Origin: Ruminococcus sp. YE282
Lineage (GTDB): Bacteria > Bacillota > Clostridia > Oscillospirales > Acutalibacteraceae
Direction of reading: 5' to 3'
DNA: 64,000 nucleotides
NCBI GenBank assembly: GCA_900101355.1
Contig: FMUV01000004.1
Span: forward strand, 46,343-110,342
The translations under genes were made by a program, and so were the position numbers. Below are positions 28,810 to 38,243 of the stretch, piece after piece. The notes under the pieces are model-generated. The model saw nothing but the letters and a program-made list of their open reading frames with translations, made no database searches and was not told where the DNA came from. Each line of letters starts with the position of its first letter. Position 1 is the stretch's first letter.

Positions 28810-29289
28810 ATGGCAAAGAGCAAGGGCGGAGTTACCGTGTCAAAGGTAAGACAACTTTGTGAGCCGATTATAAATGAGCTTGGGTTGTCGCTTTGGGACG
28901 TTCGTTACGTCAAGGAGGGAGCCGGCTGGTTTCTGAGAATTTATATTGACAAAGACGGCGGCGTTGATATTAACGATTGTGAAACTGTTTCCCGTGCAGT
29001 CAATGAGCCTCTTGACGAGCTGGACCCAATTGAAAATGCCTATTGTCTTGAAGTTTGTTCGCCGGGAATTGAGCGTGAACTTATCCGTGACGAACATTTT
29101 GAACAGTTTATCGGCGCAGATATTATGGTAAAAATGCGTGTGCCTATTGACGGTATCGGCAAGGAATTTAAGGGTGTGCTGAAATCCTATGATGACGGAA
29201 TGGTTACAATCCGTGACCATTCGGACGAAAACGAAGTTACTATCAGCAAAAAAGATGCTGTTTGGATTAAACTTGATGATTTTGATTAA
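28810..29289 (+). CDS. rimP: Ribosome maturation factor RimP
   Basis: RimP binds the 30S precursor and assists its assembly. The 159-residue protein has the typical GLSLWDVRYVKEGAGWFLRI, YIDKDGGVDINDCETVSRAV and the conserved YCLEVCSPGIERELI. The C-terminal SH3-like domain contains GKEFKGVLKSYDDGMVTI. The ATG follows AGGAGGTATCAT; the upstream in-frame extension is the leader hairpin and is not coding. nusA begins 23 bases later. Confidence 0.95.
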   Translation: MAKSKGGVTVSKVRQLCEPIINELGLSLWDVRYVKEGAGWFLRIYIDKDGGVDINDCETVSRAVNEPLDELDPIENAYCLEVCSPGIERELIRDEHFEQFIGADIMVKMRVPIDGIGKEFKGVLKSYDDGMVTIRDHSDENEVTISKKDAVWIKLDDFD

Positions 29290-29312
29290 TTTTGTAAAGG
29301 ATGATTTGGAAA

Positions 29313-30458
29313 ATGACTAACAAGGACCTTTTTGAAGCGCTGAGAATGTTTGAAAAAGAAAAAAATATTACAATGGATTATATGCTCCAGCAGATTGAAA
29401 AGGCAATTGAAATTGCCTGCAAGAATAACTACGGCGGCAACGAGAGCGTAGTGTTCAAGGTTGACCCGGAGAAGAATTTGTTTGACGCTAAGCTTAAAAA
29501 GACAGTTGTTGACGAAGTTTATGACCCGAATTTTGAAATATCGCTTGAGGACGCCCAGGAAATCAACAAAAGAAAAAGGGTTGAAATCGGCGATGAAATT
29601 GAAGTCCCGCTTGATACAAAGCACCTTGGAAGAATCGCAGTTTCTTCTGCAAGAAACGTAATTCGTCAGGGAATCCGTGCCGGTGAAAAGGGACAGACTC
29701 TTATTGAGTTCCAGAGCAAGCTCGGCGAGATTGTTACCGCAACCGTTGAAAGAATTGACCCGAAAAACGGTGTTGCAACAATTAAAATCGGCAAAAGCGA
29801 GGCAATGCTTCCGAAAAGCGAGCAGCTTGGTTATGAAAACCTCAAAGAGGGCGACCATATAAAGGTTTATATTGCCGACGTTAAGGATAACGACAGAGGT
29901 CCTCAAGCAATTATATCAAGAACTCACCCGGGATTTGTAAGACGTATGTTTGAGCAGGAAGTTCCTGAAATTTTTGACGGAATTGTTGAAATAAAATCAG
30001 TATCAAGAGAAGCCGGTTCAAGAACCAAGATGGCTGTAAAGAGCAACAATCCCGACATTGACGCTATCGGTGCCTGCATAGGACCGAAGGGTGCGCGTGT
30101 AAACAAAATTGTTGAGGAGCTTGGCGGAGAAAAAATTGATATCATAGAATACAGTGACGAGCCTGAAAAGTACATTTCCGCCGCCCTTTCGCCCGCTACC
30201 GTGTGCAAGGTTGAAATTGTTGACGAAGAAAAGAAGAGCTGTAAGGCTACCGTGCCTGACGGACAGCTTTCACTTGCAATCGGCAACAAAGGTCAGAATG
30301 CACGTCTTGCGGCAAGACTTACAGGCTGGAGAATTGACATTCGTCCCGAAAGCGGATTCTTTGGCGAAGATGAGGACGAAGATGAAAAGCAGGATGAAGT
30401 TCCTGAGAATACCGAAGCCGAAAACACAGAAGAAGCTGTTGAAAGCTCAGAAGAATAA
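29313..30458 (+). CDS. nusA: Transcription termination/antitermination factor NusA
   Basis: NusA binds RNA polymerase and nascent RNA, modulating pausing, intrinsic termination and antitermination. The 381-residue protein has the N-terminal polymerase-binding domain (MTNKDLFEALRMFEKEKN), an S1 domain (GEIVTATVERIDPKNGVATI), and two KH domains (DAIGACIGPKGARVNKIVEE and LAIGNKGQNARLAARLTGW). It ends in an acidic tail of about 30 residues rich in E and D, lacking the extra C-terminal repeats of proteobacterial NusA. AAAGGA lies upstream of the ATG. Confidence 0.97.
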   Translation: MTNKDLFEALRMFEKEKNITMDYMLQQIEKAIEIACKNNYGGNESVVFKVDPEKNLFDAKLKKTVVDEVYDPNFEISLEDAQEINKRKRVEIGDEIEVPLDTKHLGRIAVSSARNVIRQGIRAGEKGQTLIEFQSKLGEIVTATVERIDPKNGVATIKIGKSEAMLPKSEQLGYENLKEGDHIKVYIADVKDNDRGPQAIISRTHPGFVRRMFEQEVPEIFDGIVEIKSVSREAGSRTKMAVKSNNPDIDAIGACIGPKGARVNKIVEELGGEKIDIIEYSDEPEKYISAALSPATVCKVEIVDEEKKSCKATVPDGQLSLAIGNKGQNARLAARLTGWRIDIRPESGFFGEDEDEDEKQDEVPENTEAENTEEAVESSEE

Positions 30459-30510
30459 TTGTTTTTACATTTGCTTTTTAAATAGCATAATCCTTTAAAA
30501 AGGTGATAAG

Positions 30511-30807
30511 ATGAAAAAAGTACCGATGCGAAAATGCACAGGCTGTATGGAAATGAAGCCTAAAACAGAGCTTATAAGGGTTGTTAAGTCTCCCAATGTA
30601 AAGGATGAAAACGGAGAGATAACCGCAAGCGGAGAAATTTCGCTTGACCTTACGGGCAAAAAATCCGGCAGGGGCGCATATGTGTGCAAAAGCGCAGAAT
30701 GTCTTGAAAAAGCCCACAAGGCTCACAGGATAGAGCGTTCGCTGTCGTGTAAAATTCCCGAAGAAATATACGAACAGCTCAGAACGGAACTTGAAAACAT
30801 AACTTAA
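30511..30807 (+). CDS. rnpM: RnpM/YlxR RNA-binding protein
   Basis: A 98-residue YlxR (DUF448) protein. The family, now called RnpM, binds RNase P RNA in Bacillota and may modulate tRNA processing. It shows the conserved start PMRKCTGCMEMKPKTELIRVV and the RGAYVCKSAECLEKA block. An insertion around residues 27-45 (KDENGEITASGE) lengthens the central loop. AAAAAGGTGATAAG precedes the ATG. It lies between nusA and ylxQ, the canonical place. Confidence 0.92.
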   Translation: MKKVPMRKCTGCMEMKPKTELIRVVKSPNVKDENGEITASGEISLDLTGKKSGRGAYVCKSAECLEKAHKAHRIERSLSCKIPEEIYEQLRTELENIT

Positions 30808-30942
30808 TTGCGAATCCGCTGTCTCTAAGGCGGAGGACGCAATATCAAAATTTCAGGAGTTATATCTTGCTGATATTTTGAAGAGCTAACGCTCAGTTGC
30901 ACTTATTAAAATAAATAAACTTGACACAGAAAAGGGGATATT
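30808..30942. repeat. Intergenic element inside the nusA-infB operon
   Basis: 135 non-coding bases with a TCCGC...GCGGA hairpin (about 30819-30838), GCAATATCAAAATTTCAG, and a final AGTTGCACTTATT. These parts match the repeat family seen near 22580, 33765, 49980 and 60790. Its presence inside an operon suggests it is tolerated in, or processed from, mRNA. Confidence 0.55.
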
Positions 30943-31275
30943 ATGACTGACAAAATATTGTCGCTTCTCGGTTTGTGTCGGCGTGCGGGAAAACTTGCAA
31001 TTGGCGCCGAGCCGTCAATTGAGTCTATGCAAAAGCACAAATCGGTACTGATTTTATATGCCGAGGATTTTTCTCATAACAGTTTGAAACCTGTTTTGGA
31101 GCAGGCCAAGCAAAGCAATGTAAATGCATTTGACATACACAGAAGCAAAGACGAGCTTAGTCATTCGCTGGGCAAATTGTGCGGAGTCCTGTCGGTAGAA
31201 GACAGAGGCTTTGCCGATAAGCTTGTCGGACTTATTCAAGATGAACAGAGAGGAGAATTATATGATAAAATATAA
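30943..31275 (+). CDS. ylxQ: L7Ae-family ribosomal/K-turn-binding protein YlxQ
   Basis: A 110-residue L7Ae/L30e/S12e/Gadd45-fold protein, normally found between rnpM and infB. These proteins bind kink-turn RNA. The N-terminal [20 protein letters not shown] and the [11 protein letters not shown]...KPVL segment fit the fold. AAAAGGGGATATT precedes the ATG. The last 14 bases overlap infB, whose start is embedded here. Confidence 0.9.
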   Translation: MTDKILSLLGLCRRAGKLAIGAEPSIESMQKHKSVLILYAEDFSHNSLKPVLEQAKQSNVNAFDIHRSKDELSHSLGKLCGVLSVEDRGFADKLVGLIQDEQRGELYDKI

Positions 31276-33652
31276 GGTTAAGGATGTAGCGTCGGATTTG
31301 GGGGTTCAGAATAAAGAGATTACCGAGATTCTTGAAAAATACTGCGGCGTAAACAAAAAGACAATGGCTTCTCTTGACGAAAGTGAGCTTGACGTAATTT
31401 TTGATGTTATGACTAAGAAAAATAATGTTGAAAATTTCGATTCATACTTTGCTGCACGCAACGAAAAGCTTGACGGTGAGGTTTCAAAGCCCGCTAAGTC
31501 CGAAAAGCCCGAAAAGAGCAAGAATACAACCGACGAAAAGAGCGGAAAGAAAGATAACAACAGCAAAAATGTAAAAGATAACAAGGAAAATGCAAAGCCT
31601 GAACCTGCTCAGAAAACGGAAGCTCCTAAGAAAGAAGAAAAGCAGGTAGAGATTAAGAGCGAAGAGTCTGTACAGAGAAAGCGCAGAGTAATTGATACAC
31701 GTACAAGCAATATCAATGTTGACAAATATAATTCTAAGTATGACGATATGGCGAGCGACAGCTCAAAAATGCGTAATACGGACAATACGATAAAGAAGCA
31801 GAAATTTTCTAACCGTTCACAGCGCCAAAAAGGCAGACGTCAGGGCAGAAGAGAAACCGAGGCAGAGCGTTTGAAGCGTATTGCCCTTGAGCGTAAGCAG
31901 AAGCCTATTACAGTTCAGATTCCTGATGAAATTTTGGTTTCAGAGCTTGCTCTCAGACTTAAGGCAACGGTTGCCGAGGTCGTTAAAAAGGCATTCCTTA
32001 TGGGAACAATGGTTACCGCAACCGATACAATAGATTTTGACACAGCTTCACTTATTGCAATGGAGTTCCATGCTAAGGTAGAAAAGGAAGTTGTTGTTAC
32101 AATTGAAGAACAGCTTATCGACGACAGCGAAGACGACGAGGCAAATCTTGTCGGCAGAGCACCGGTAGTTGTTGTTATGGGTCACGTTGACCACGGTAAA
32201 ACTTCTATTCTTGACGCAATTCGCCATGCAAACGTAACAGCAGGAGAAGCAGGCGGAATTACACAGCACATCGGTGCGTACAGGGTAATGATTAACGGCA
32301 AACCGATTACTTTTCTTGATACACCTGGACATGAGGCATTTACAACTATGCGTGCAAGAGGCGCACAGGTAACGGATATTGCAATCCTTGTTGTTGCTGC
32401 GGACGACGGTATTATGCCGCAGACAATTGAGGCTATTCATCACGCAAAGGCAGCCGGAGTTTCGGTAATTGTTGCAATTAATAAGATGGATAAAGACGGC
32501 GCAAATCCTGAGCTTGTTAAACAGCAGCTGACAGAGCACGAGCTTATCCCGGAAGAGTGGGGCGGCGACACACCGTGTATTCCTGTTTCTGCAAAGACAA
32601 AAGAAGGTCTTGACGACTTGCTTGAAATGGTTACTCTTGTTGCAGAAATGAAAGAGCTTAAGGCTAATCCCGACAGAGCCGCAAAAGGTACTGTTATTGA
32701 GGCAAGACTTGACAAGGGCAGAGGTCCTGTTGCTACCGTGCTCGTTCAGAACGGTACGCTTCATAAGGGTGATACAATCATTGCCGGCACAAGTGTGGGC
32801 AGAGTAAGAGTAATGACAAACGACAAGGGCGAAAGAGTAAAAGAAGCGGGGCCGTCGGTTCCTGTTGAAATCACAGGTCTTGACGAAGTTCCGACAGGCG
32901 GCGACACCTTTGACGCAGTAAAGGACGAACGCCTTGCACGTACTCTTGCAGACCAGAGAAAGTCGGCAAAGAAAGAAGAAGTGTTTAACGCTCAGACAAA
33001 GGTTACTCTTGATAACCTGTTTGACCAGATGAAACTCGGCGAGGTTAAGGAACTTCAAATTATTGTTAAAGCAGACGTACAGGGTTCTGTTGAGGCGGTT
33101 ACCCAGTCGCTTGTTAAGCTTTCAAATGATGAGGTAAGAGTAAACGTAATTCACGGCGCAGTCGGTGCAATTAACGAATCCGATGTAATGCTTGCCGAGG
33201 CGTCTTCCGCAATTATCGTTGGATTTAACGTTCGTCCCGATGCGGTTGCTGCCGAAAACGCAGAGCGTGCAGGTGTTGATATGCGCCTTTACAGCGTAAT
33301 TTACGATTGCATTAACGAGATTGAATCAGCTATGAAGGGTATGCTTGCGCCAAAACAGCGTGAAGTTGTTCTCGGTATGGCTGAGTGCCGCAACGTAATC
33401 AAGATTAAGTCGGTCGGCACCATCGCAGGTTCTTATGTAAAGAGCGGCAAGATTCAGCGCGGCGGCGGAGTAAGAGTTATTCGTGACGGTATTGTTATTG
33501 CTGAAGATAAGATTGCTTCTCTCCAGCGCTTTAAGGACGCGGTTAAAGAGGTTAACGAGGGCTACGAGTGCGGTATCGGACTTGAAAAATTTAACGACCT
33601 CAAGGAAGGCGATATGTTCGAGGTTTATACTATCGAGGAATATCGTGACTGA
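31262..33652 (+). CDS. infB: Translation initiation factor IF-2
   Basis: IF-2 is the GTPase that delivers initiator tRNA to the 30S subunit. The 796-residue product has an N-terminal helical domain ([13 protein letters not shown]), a long charged linker (Lys/Glu-rich, about residues 75-200), the IF2_N element ([18 protein letters not shown]), the G domain ([41 protein letters not shown]), and C-terminal domains with the initiator-tRNA-binding region ending [17 protein letters not shown]. The ATG at 31262 follows AGAGGAG; longer upstream frames overlap ylxQ coding. Confidence 0.97.
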   Translation: MIKYKVKDVASDLGVQNKEITEILEKYCGVNKKTMASLDESELDVIFDVMTKKNNVENFDSYFAARNEKLDGEVSKPAKSEKPEKSKNTTDEKSGKKDNNSKNVKDNKENAKPEPAQKTEAPKKEEKQVEIKSEESVQRKRRVIDTRTSNINVDKYNSKYDDMASDSSKMRNTDNTIKKQKFSNRSQRQKGRRQGRRETEAERLKRIALERKQKPITVQIPDEILVSELALRLKATVAEVVKKAFLMGTMVTATDTIDFDTASLIAMEFHAKVEKEVVVTIEEQLIDDSEDDEANLVGRAPVVVVMGHVDHGKTSILDAIRHANVTAGEAGGITQHIGAYRVMINGKPITFLDTPGHEAFTTMRARGAQVTDIAILVVAADDGIMPQTIEAIHHAKAAGVSVIVAINKMDKDGANPELVKQQLTEHELIPEEWGGDTPCIPVSAKTKEGLDDLLEMVTLVAEMKELKANPDRAAKGTVIEARLDKGRGPVATVLVQNGTLHKGDTIIAGTSVGRVRVMTNDKGERVKEAGPSVPVEITGLDEVPTGGDTFDAVKDERLARTLADQRKSAKKEEVFNAQTKVTLDNLFDQMKLGEVKELQIIVKADVQGSVEAVTQSLVKLSNDEVRVNVIHGAVGAINESDVMLAEASSAIIVGFNVRPDAVAAENAERAGVDMRLYSVIYDCINEIESAMKGMLAPKQREVVLGMAECRNVIKIKSVGTIAGSYVKSGKIQRGGGVRVIRDGIVIAEDKIASLQRFKDAVKEVNEGYECGIGLEKFNDLKEGDMFEVYTIEEYRD

Positions 33653-33754
33653 TTTATGAAAATATAATCATAGTGCATATTTGGGCAATATCGGACAATT
33701 GATTGTTTGATGAATATACAAAATATTTTTGACGATTACGCAGATAATATTTGT

Positions 33755-33850
33755 ATATAACCTAAGTGCAGATGTCCCTCGCCCTTAGGCGGAAGGATTT
33801 GATATAAAATTCAGTAAATGTCTGTAAGTCAATATTAGATTTTTCAGACT
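33755..33850. repeat. Intergenic repeat between infB and rbfA
   Basis: Reads TATAACCTAAGTGCAGATGTC, a small CGCCCTTAGGCG hairpin, then GATATAAAATTCAG. It shares these blocks in the same order with the elements near 30830 (inverted) and 60790 (inverted). No coding potential seen. Confidence 0.55.
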
Positions 33851-33871
33851 ACTAATAATATTTAACATTGT

Positions 33872-33900
33872 AAGGGCGAACATCGTTCGCCCTTAAATAT
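33872..33900 (+). terminator. Hairpin just upstream of rbfA
   Basis: AAGGGCGAAC-ATC-GTTCGCCCTT, a 10-bp perfect stem, followed by only a weak T/A tract. It could be a processing or partial termination site between infB and rbfA. Confidence 0.5.
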
Positions 33901-33912
33901 AAGAGGACTAAA

Positions 33913-34290
33913 ATGGCAGGACATAGAATTGAAAGAACAACAGAAGATATAAAGCGTGAGCTTACTGCAATTTTCAGAGAATTAAAGGACCCTCGTGTTA
34001 GCGGAGCATTTTTATCAATTGTGCGTGTTGAGGTTACAAACGATTTGTCGTACTGCACGGTGTCGGTCAGTGCGATTGAGGGGATTGACCGTGCAAAACA
34101 GGCTGTTAAAGGTCTTGAATCGGCAGCGGGATTTATCCGCCGAGAGCTTGGACACAGGCTCAGACTGCGCCATGTTCCCGAACTGATATTCAAAGCAACA
34201 GACAGCATTGAATACAGCGCTCACATTAACCGTATTTTGCACGACCTTGATATTGATGACAGCGAGGAAAACAAAGATGACGATAACTGA
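33913..34290 (+). CDS. rbfA: Ribosome-binding factor A
   Basis: RbfA binds the 30S subunit near helix 1 of 16S rRNA and is needed for late maturation. The 125-residue protein has the usual start HRIERTTEDIKRELTAIFRE, LKDPRVSGAFLSIVRVEVTNDL, and the KH-like FIRRELGHRLRLRHVPELIF. A short acidic tail closes it. AAGAGG precedes the ATG. The last 14 bases overlap nrnA. Confidence 0.95.
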   Translation: MAGHRIERTTEDIKRELTAIFRELKDPRVSGAFLSIVRVEVTNDLSYCTVSVSAIEGIDRAKQAVKGLESAAGFIRRELGHRLRLRHVPELIFKATDSIEYSAHINRILHDLDIDDSEENKDDDN

Positions 34291-35212
34291 GGTTGCGGAT
34301 TACTTAAATTCACACAACAATTTTGACATTCTTACTCACGCATATCCCGACGGTGATACGCTCGGCAGCGGTTATGCGCTTTGCCTTGCACTTCAGCAAA
34401 TCGGCAAAAACGCAAGGGTAATCACAACAAATATTCCAAAGAACTTTCAGTTTTTGACAGACGGCGTGCAAAAACAGGATTTTTTGACCGAAACGGTTGT
34501 CAGCACCGATGTTGCCGATGAAAAGCTTTTGGGTTCAAACAAGGAAAAATATGTGGGTAAAATTGATTTGTGTATCGACCATCATATGACAAACAAGGTT
34601 GAAGCCGAGCTTAAATATGTTGATGAAAATGCGGCGGCAAATTGTGAGAACATTTATCGTTTGCTGCTTACAATGAATATCAAAATCACCAAACAGATTG
34701 CAAATTGTCTTTACACGGGAATTTCAACGGATACAGGGTGTTTTCGCTACACAAACACAACATCGGATACTCTGAGAACAGCGGCGGCTCTTATGGATAT
34801 CGGCTGTGATACGGCTTATATTAACAAGGTGATGTTTGAAACTAAATCAAAGGCAAAAGTACGCCTTGAACGTGCGGTTTATGACACAATGCTTTACTGT
34901 GCCGACGGCAAGTGCGCTATTATCAATACAACTCTCGAAATGCAAAAAGCTCTTAATATCAGCGATGACGAGCTTGAGGGGCTTGCCTCTATTCCCCGTC
35001 AGATTGAAGGCGTTTTAATCGGCATTGTGATGAGAGAAAAGGAAGGCGGCGTGTTTAAAGTTTCTGTCCGCACCAACGGTAATGTCAATGCGGCGGAATT
35101 TTGTCAAAAATTCGGAGGAGGCGGACACTCTGCGGCGGCAGGCTGTTCCGTTAACGGAAGCCTTGACGAAGTGCGCTCAAAGCTTATTTCAGCGGCGGAA
35201 GCGATACTATGA
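34277..35212 (+). CDS. nrnA: DHH-family phosphoesterase NrnA (oligoribonuclease/pAp phosphatase)
   Basis: NrnA degrades nanoRNA and dephosphorylates pAp in Bacillota. The 311-residue protein has the DHH-domain motifs LTHAYPDGDTLGSG and DLCIDHHMTNK, a third metal site GISTDTGCFRYTNT, and the C-terminal DHHA1 domain with FGGGGHSAAAGCSV. The ATG overlaps the rbfA end and follows GAGGAAAA. truB starts within its stop codon region (ATGA overlap). A role in c-di-AMP or c-di-GMP breakdown product removal is possible but not shown here. Confidence 0.92.
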   Translation: MTITEVADYLNSHNNFDILTHAYPDGDTLGSGYALCLALQQIGKNARVITTNIPKNFQFLTDGVQKQDFLTETVVSTDVADEKLLGSNKEKYVGKIDLCIDHHMTNKVEAELKYVDENAAANCENIYRLLLTMNIKITKQIANCLYTGISTDTGCFRYTNTTSDTLRTAAALMDIGCDTAYINKVMFETKSKAKVRLERAVYDTMLYCADGKCAIINTTLEMQKALNISDDELEGLASIPRQIEGVLIGIVMREKEGGVFKVSVRTNGNVNAAEFCQKFGGGGHSAAAGCSVNGSLDEVRSKLISAAEAIL

Positions 35213-36114
35213 ACGGACTGATTCTTATAAACAAACCGAAAGATTTTACTTCGTTTGATGTGGTTGCGGTAATGCGTAGACTTGCAAAACAAAAAAAGGC
35301 AGGTCACACAGGAACGCTTGACCCGAACGCAACGGGCGTTTTGCCTATTCTTCTCGGTTCGGCAACCAAGGCACAGGACCTGATTGTCAGTCACGACAAA
35401 ACCTATATTGCTGATTTTAAGCTCGGACTCACTACCGATACGCTTGATATTTGGGGAAGGGTTACCGCCGAATATGAGTCAAATGCCGACGGTGACAGCG
35501 TAAAAAATGCCTTGCAGGATTTTGTCGGAGAAATTGAACAGATTCCCCCGATGTTTTCCGCTGTGCAAAAAGACGGCAAAAGGCTTTATGACCTTGCCCG
35601 TCAGGGAATTGAAATTGAGCGTGAAAGCCGAAAAGTAACGGTTTATGACATTGAACTTTTAAATTTTGATAACGAAACCCAGAGCGGCAGTTTTAGAATT
35701 GCCTGTTCCAAAGGAACGTATGTAAGAACCGTTATCGACGATATGGGCAAACAGCTTGGCACTGGGGCTGTAATGACAGGTTTGCAGAGAATTGAAGCCT
35801 GCGGATTTTCAATTGATGAGTGTATTACTCTTGATGAGGCGAAAAGTCTTGCCGAAAGTGAAAAACTCGAAACGGCTCTGCATTCTGTTGAAAGTTTGTT
35901 TAAGTCGTATGACAGCATAAAAATATCTCCGGCTCAGACAAAACGATTTTCTAACGGCGGTGCACTTGATTTGGCACGCACAAGGCTTAAAAACAGCAAT
36001 CCCGATGACGGAAAAATTTTAAGAGTAAGTGATAATGAAAATAATTTTATCGGTCTCGGCAAGGTTGACGCTGAAAAATCCGAACTGAAGATATATAAGC
36101 TTTTCAATACATAA
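35209..36114 (+). CDS. truB: tRNA pseudouridine(55) synthase
   Basis: TruB makes pseudouridine 55 in the T-loop of tRNAs. The 301-residue protein has INKPKDFTSFDVVAVMRR, the catalytic-aspartate motif GHTGTLDPNATGVLPI, PPMFSAVQKDGKRLYDLARQG and the SKGTYVRTVIDDMG block. The first codons overlap the nrnA stop by 4 bases. It is the last gene of the operon, followed by a bidirectional terminator; ribF and rpsO, common next neighbours, are absent. Confidence 0.96.
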   Translation: MNGLILINKPKDFTSFDVVAVMRRLAKQKKAGHTGTLDPNATGVLPILLGSATKAQDLIVSHDKTYIADFKLGLTTDTLDIWGRVTAEYESNADGDSVKNALQDFVGEIEQIPPMFSAVQKDGKRLYDLARQGIEIERESRKVTVYDIELLNFDNETQSGSFRIACSKGTYVRTVIDDMGKQLGTGAVMTGLQRIEACGFSIDECITLDEAKSLAESEKLETALHSVESLFKSYDSIKISPAQTKRFSNGGALDLARTRLKNSNPDDGKILRVSDNENNFIGLGKVDAEKSELKIYKLFNT

Positions 36115-36154
36115 GTTTTTACTCACAAATTGTATAAAAGTTAATAATACATAG

Positions 36155-36192
36155 CAAAAAGGAACGGCGTTTTAATGCCGTTCCTTTGTTAT
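36155..36192. terminator. Bidirectional terminator between truB and the transketolase genes
   Basis: Perfect 10-bp stem AAGGAACGGC / GCCGTTCCTT, with T-rich flanks on both strands, between convergent transcription units. Confidence 0.88.
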
Positions 36193-36234
36193 ATTATCTT
36201 TAATTTTTCAAGAATGATATAAAAATTAAATCAA

Positions 36235-37179
36235 TCAACCTTTAACAACGTCTCTGATTACCTTGGCAATATGAGGCTGCGTGAGACCGAATTTGTCAAG
36301 AAGTTCAAGCGCAGGACCGCTGTAACCGAATACGTCGTTAACGCCGATTTTGGTTATCTTAACCGGATATTCCTCGCTTAGTACTTCGCTTACCGCACTG
36401 CCCAATCCGCCGATTACGTTGTGTTCCTCAACTGTAATAACTCTGCCTGTTTCCTTTGCAGCCTTTATAATGATTTCACGGTCAATAGGCTTGATTGTGT
36501 GAATGTTGATAAGGCGGGCGTTTATTCCCTCTGCTTCAAGCTCTTTAACGGCTTTGAGTGCTTCGTTTACAACAAGACCTGTTGCAATAACCGCAACGTC
36601 GTTGCCTTCGTGAAGCGTAATGCCCTTGCCAAGCTCAAATTTGTATGTTGATGGGTCGTTAAAGCTGTCAATTGCAAGTCTGCCGAGTCTGATGTAAACA
36701 GGACCCACATATTCAACCGCAGCCTTTGTTGCAGCCATCATTTCATAGTGGTCGGCAGGATTGATAACTACCATTCCCGGAATTGTACGCATAATTCCGA
36801 TGTCTTCAATGCACTGGTGAGTTGCGCCGTCCTCGCCTGTTGAAATGCCTGCGTGGCTTCCCGCAATTTTAACGTTAAGGTGCGGATAAGCAACCGAGTT
36901 GCGGATTTGCTCAAAAGCTCTGCCTGTTGCAAACATTGCAAAAGAAGCGGCAACAGGAATCTTTCCCGCAGCAGCCATACCTGCCGCAACACCTATCATA
37001 TTGCCTTCTGCAATACCGCAGTCGATGAATCTTTCGGGAAACTCTTTCTTAAAAATGCCTGTTTTTGTTGCTGCTGCAAGGTCAGCGTCAAAAACAACAA
37101 TATCTTTATTTGTTTTGGCAAGCTCGCACAAAGCCATACCAAAACTCTCTCTTGTAGCCTTTTTAATAATCTCAGCCAT
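36235..37179 (-). CDS. Transketolase, C-terminal subunit
   Basis: The pyrimidine-binding and C-terminal domains of a split transketolase, which moves two-carbon units in the pentose phosphate pathway with ThDP. The 314-residue protein has GIAEGNMIGVAAGMAAAGKIPV (with the conserved Glu), GEDGATHQCIEDIGIMR, and the C-terminal VEEHNVIGGLGSAVSEVL. Its ATG overlaps the TGA of the N-terminal subunit by one base (TGATG), which couples translation and favours 1:1 assembly. Confidence 0.94.
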   Translation of the reverse strand: MAEIIKKATRESFGMALCELAKTNKDIVVFDADLAAATKTGIFKKEFPERFIDCGIAEGNMIGVAAGMAAAGKIPVAASFAMFATGRAFEQIRNSVAYPHLNVKIAGSHAGISTGEDGATHQCIEDIGIMRTIPGMVVINPADHYEMMAATKAAVEYVGPVYIRLGRLAIDSFNDPSTYKFELGKGITLHEGNDVAVIATGLVVNEALKAVKELEAEGINARLINIHTIKPIDREIIIKAAKETGRVITVEEHNVIGGLGSAVSEVLSEEYPVKITKIGVNDVFGYSGPALELLDKFGLTQPHIAKVIRDVVKG

Positions 37180-38027
37180 CAGCAGTTGCCCTCCAATCTG
37201 TCAATTTCAGCCTGAAGCTCGGCTGTTGCCTGCTCATACTGTTCCTTGTTCGGGGCTGTGCCGTGCCAGCCAACCTGATTTTCCATAAATGAAACGCCCT
37301 TGCCCTTAATTGTTTTTGCAAGGATTGCAGTAGGTTTGCCTTTAATTGTTTTTGCCTTGTCAAGAGCTGATTTAATCTCTTCAAAGTTGTGACCGTCAAT
37401 TTTGATTACTTCAAAACCGAAAGACTCAAACTTTTTGTCAAGCGGCTCAATTCCTGCAATTTCTTCAACAGGACCGTCAATCTGCAAGCCGTTTTGGTCA
37501 ACGATTACAACAAGATTGTCAAGGTTTTGGTGAGAAGCAAACATTGCGGCTTCCCAAACCTGACCTTCCTCAACTTCGCCGTCGCCGAGAAGCGTATATA
37601 CACGATAGTCTTTGTTATCAAGCTTTGCGGCAAGAGCCATACCGCACGCTGCGGAAATGCCCTGACCGAGTGAACCTGTGCTCATATCAATACCGGGTGT
37701 TCCCTTCATATCGGGATGTCCCTGAAGCATTGCGCCAACATGACGCAAAACTTTAAGCTCGTCCCACTCAAAGTAACCTTTTAGCGCAAGAATTGCATAA
37801 AGGCTCGGACAGCAATGACCTTTTGAAAGCACAAAACGGTCTCTGTCTTCCCACTTAGGCTGTTCGGGCTTAACGTTCATCTCCTTAAAATAGAGATAAG
37901 TCATAATGTCTGCCGCCGAAAGCGAGCCGCCGGGATGTCCGGATTTTGCGTGATAAGTACCGAGGATGGCACCCATTCTTGACTTTGCAGCAAGAATTTT
38001 TAGCTGCCTGATTTCTGAACTATCCAT
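37179..38027 (-). CDS. Transketolase, N-terminal subunit
   Basis: The ThDP pyrophosphate-binding half of the split transketolase, 282 residues. It has KSGHPGGSLSAADIMTYLYF, the LSKGHCCPSLYAIL segment, and the ThDP motif GDGEVEEGQVWEAAMFASHQ followed by VVDQNGLQIDG. The ATG at 38027 has AAAGGA nine bases upstream; one at 38036 is directly against that site. A minus-strand promoter (38093-38120) is shared back-to-back with coaX. Confidence 0.94.
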   Translation of the reverse strand: MDSSEIRQLKILAAKSRMGAILGTYHAKSGHPGGSLSAADIMTYLYFKEMNVKPEQPKWEDRDRFVLSKGHCCPSLYAILALKGYFEWDELKVLRHVGAMLQGHPDMKGTPGIDMSTGSLGQGISAACGMALAAKLDNKDYRVYTLLGDGEVEEGQVWEAAMFASHQNLDNLVVIVDQNGLQIDGPVEEIAGIEPLDKKFESFGFEVIKIDGHNFEEIKSALDKAKTIKGKPTAILAKTIKGKGVSFMENQVGWHGTAPNKEQYEQATAELQAEIDRLEGNC

Positions 38028-38092
38028 TACTACCATTCCTTTCAGTTCTTTCGGTCTGTTTCAGCCAAAACCGACCAAACATAACTAAATTT

Positions 38093-38120
38093 ATTATACA
38101 CTATATCCGCCAAATTTCAA
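38093..38120 (-). promoter_or_regulatory. Transketolase promoter, minus strand
   Basis: On the minus strand TTGAAA (38120-38115), 16 bases, TATAAT (38098-38093). Confidence 0.65.
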
Positions 38121-38169
38121 TCATTTTTTTGGAATTGTTAAAATTGTGTCAGATAATATATAATCAAGC

Positions 38170-38197
38170 TTGAAACAATTATGATTTATGGTATAAT
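38170..38197 (+). promoter_or_regulatory. coaX promoter
   Basis: TTGAAA (38170-38175), 16-base spacer, TATAAT (38192-38197), about 47 bases before coaX. Confidence 0.65.
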
Positions 38198-38243
38198 TAA
38201 AAATATATTTATCAATATATTATTGGAATTCGGAGGGAATTTT

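Noticed and set aside
32048-33058. Long open frame (336 codons) on the minus strand
   Set aside because: It lies wholly inside infB, opposite its conserved G domain; composition is that of an antisense shadow (Cys/Asn/Phe-rich) and there is no ribosome site.
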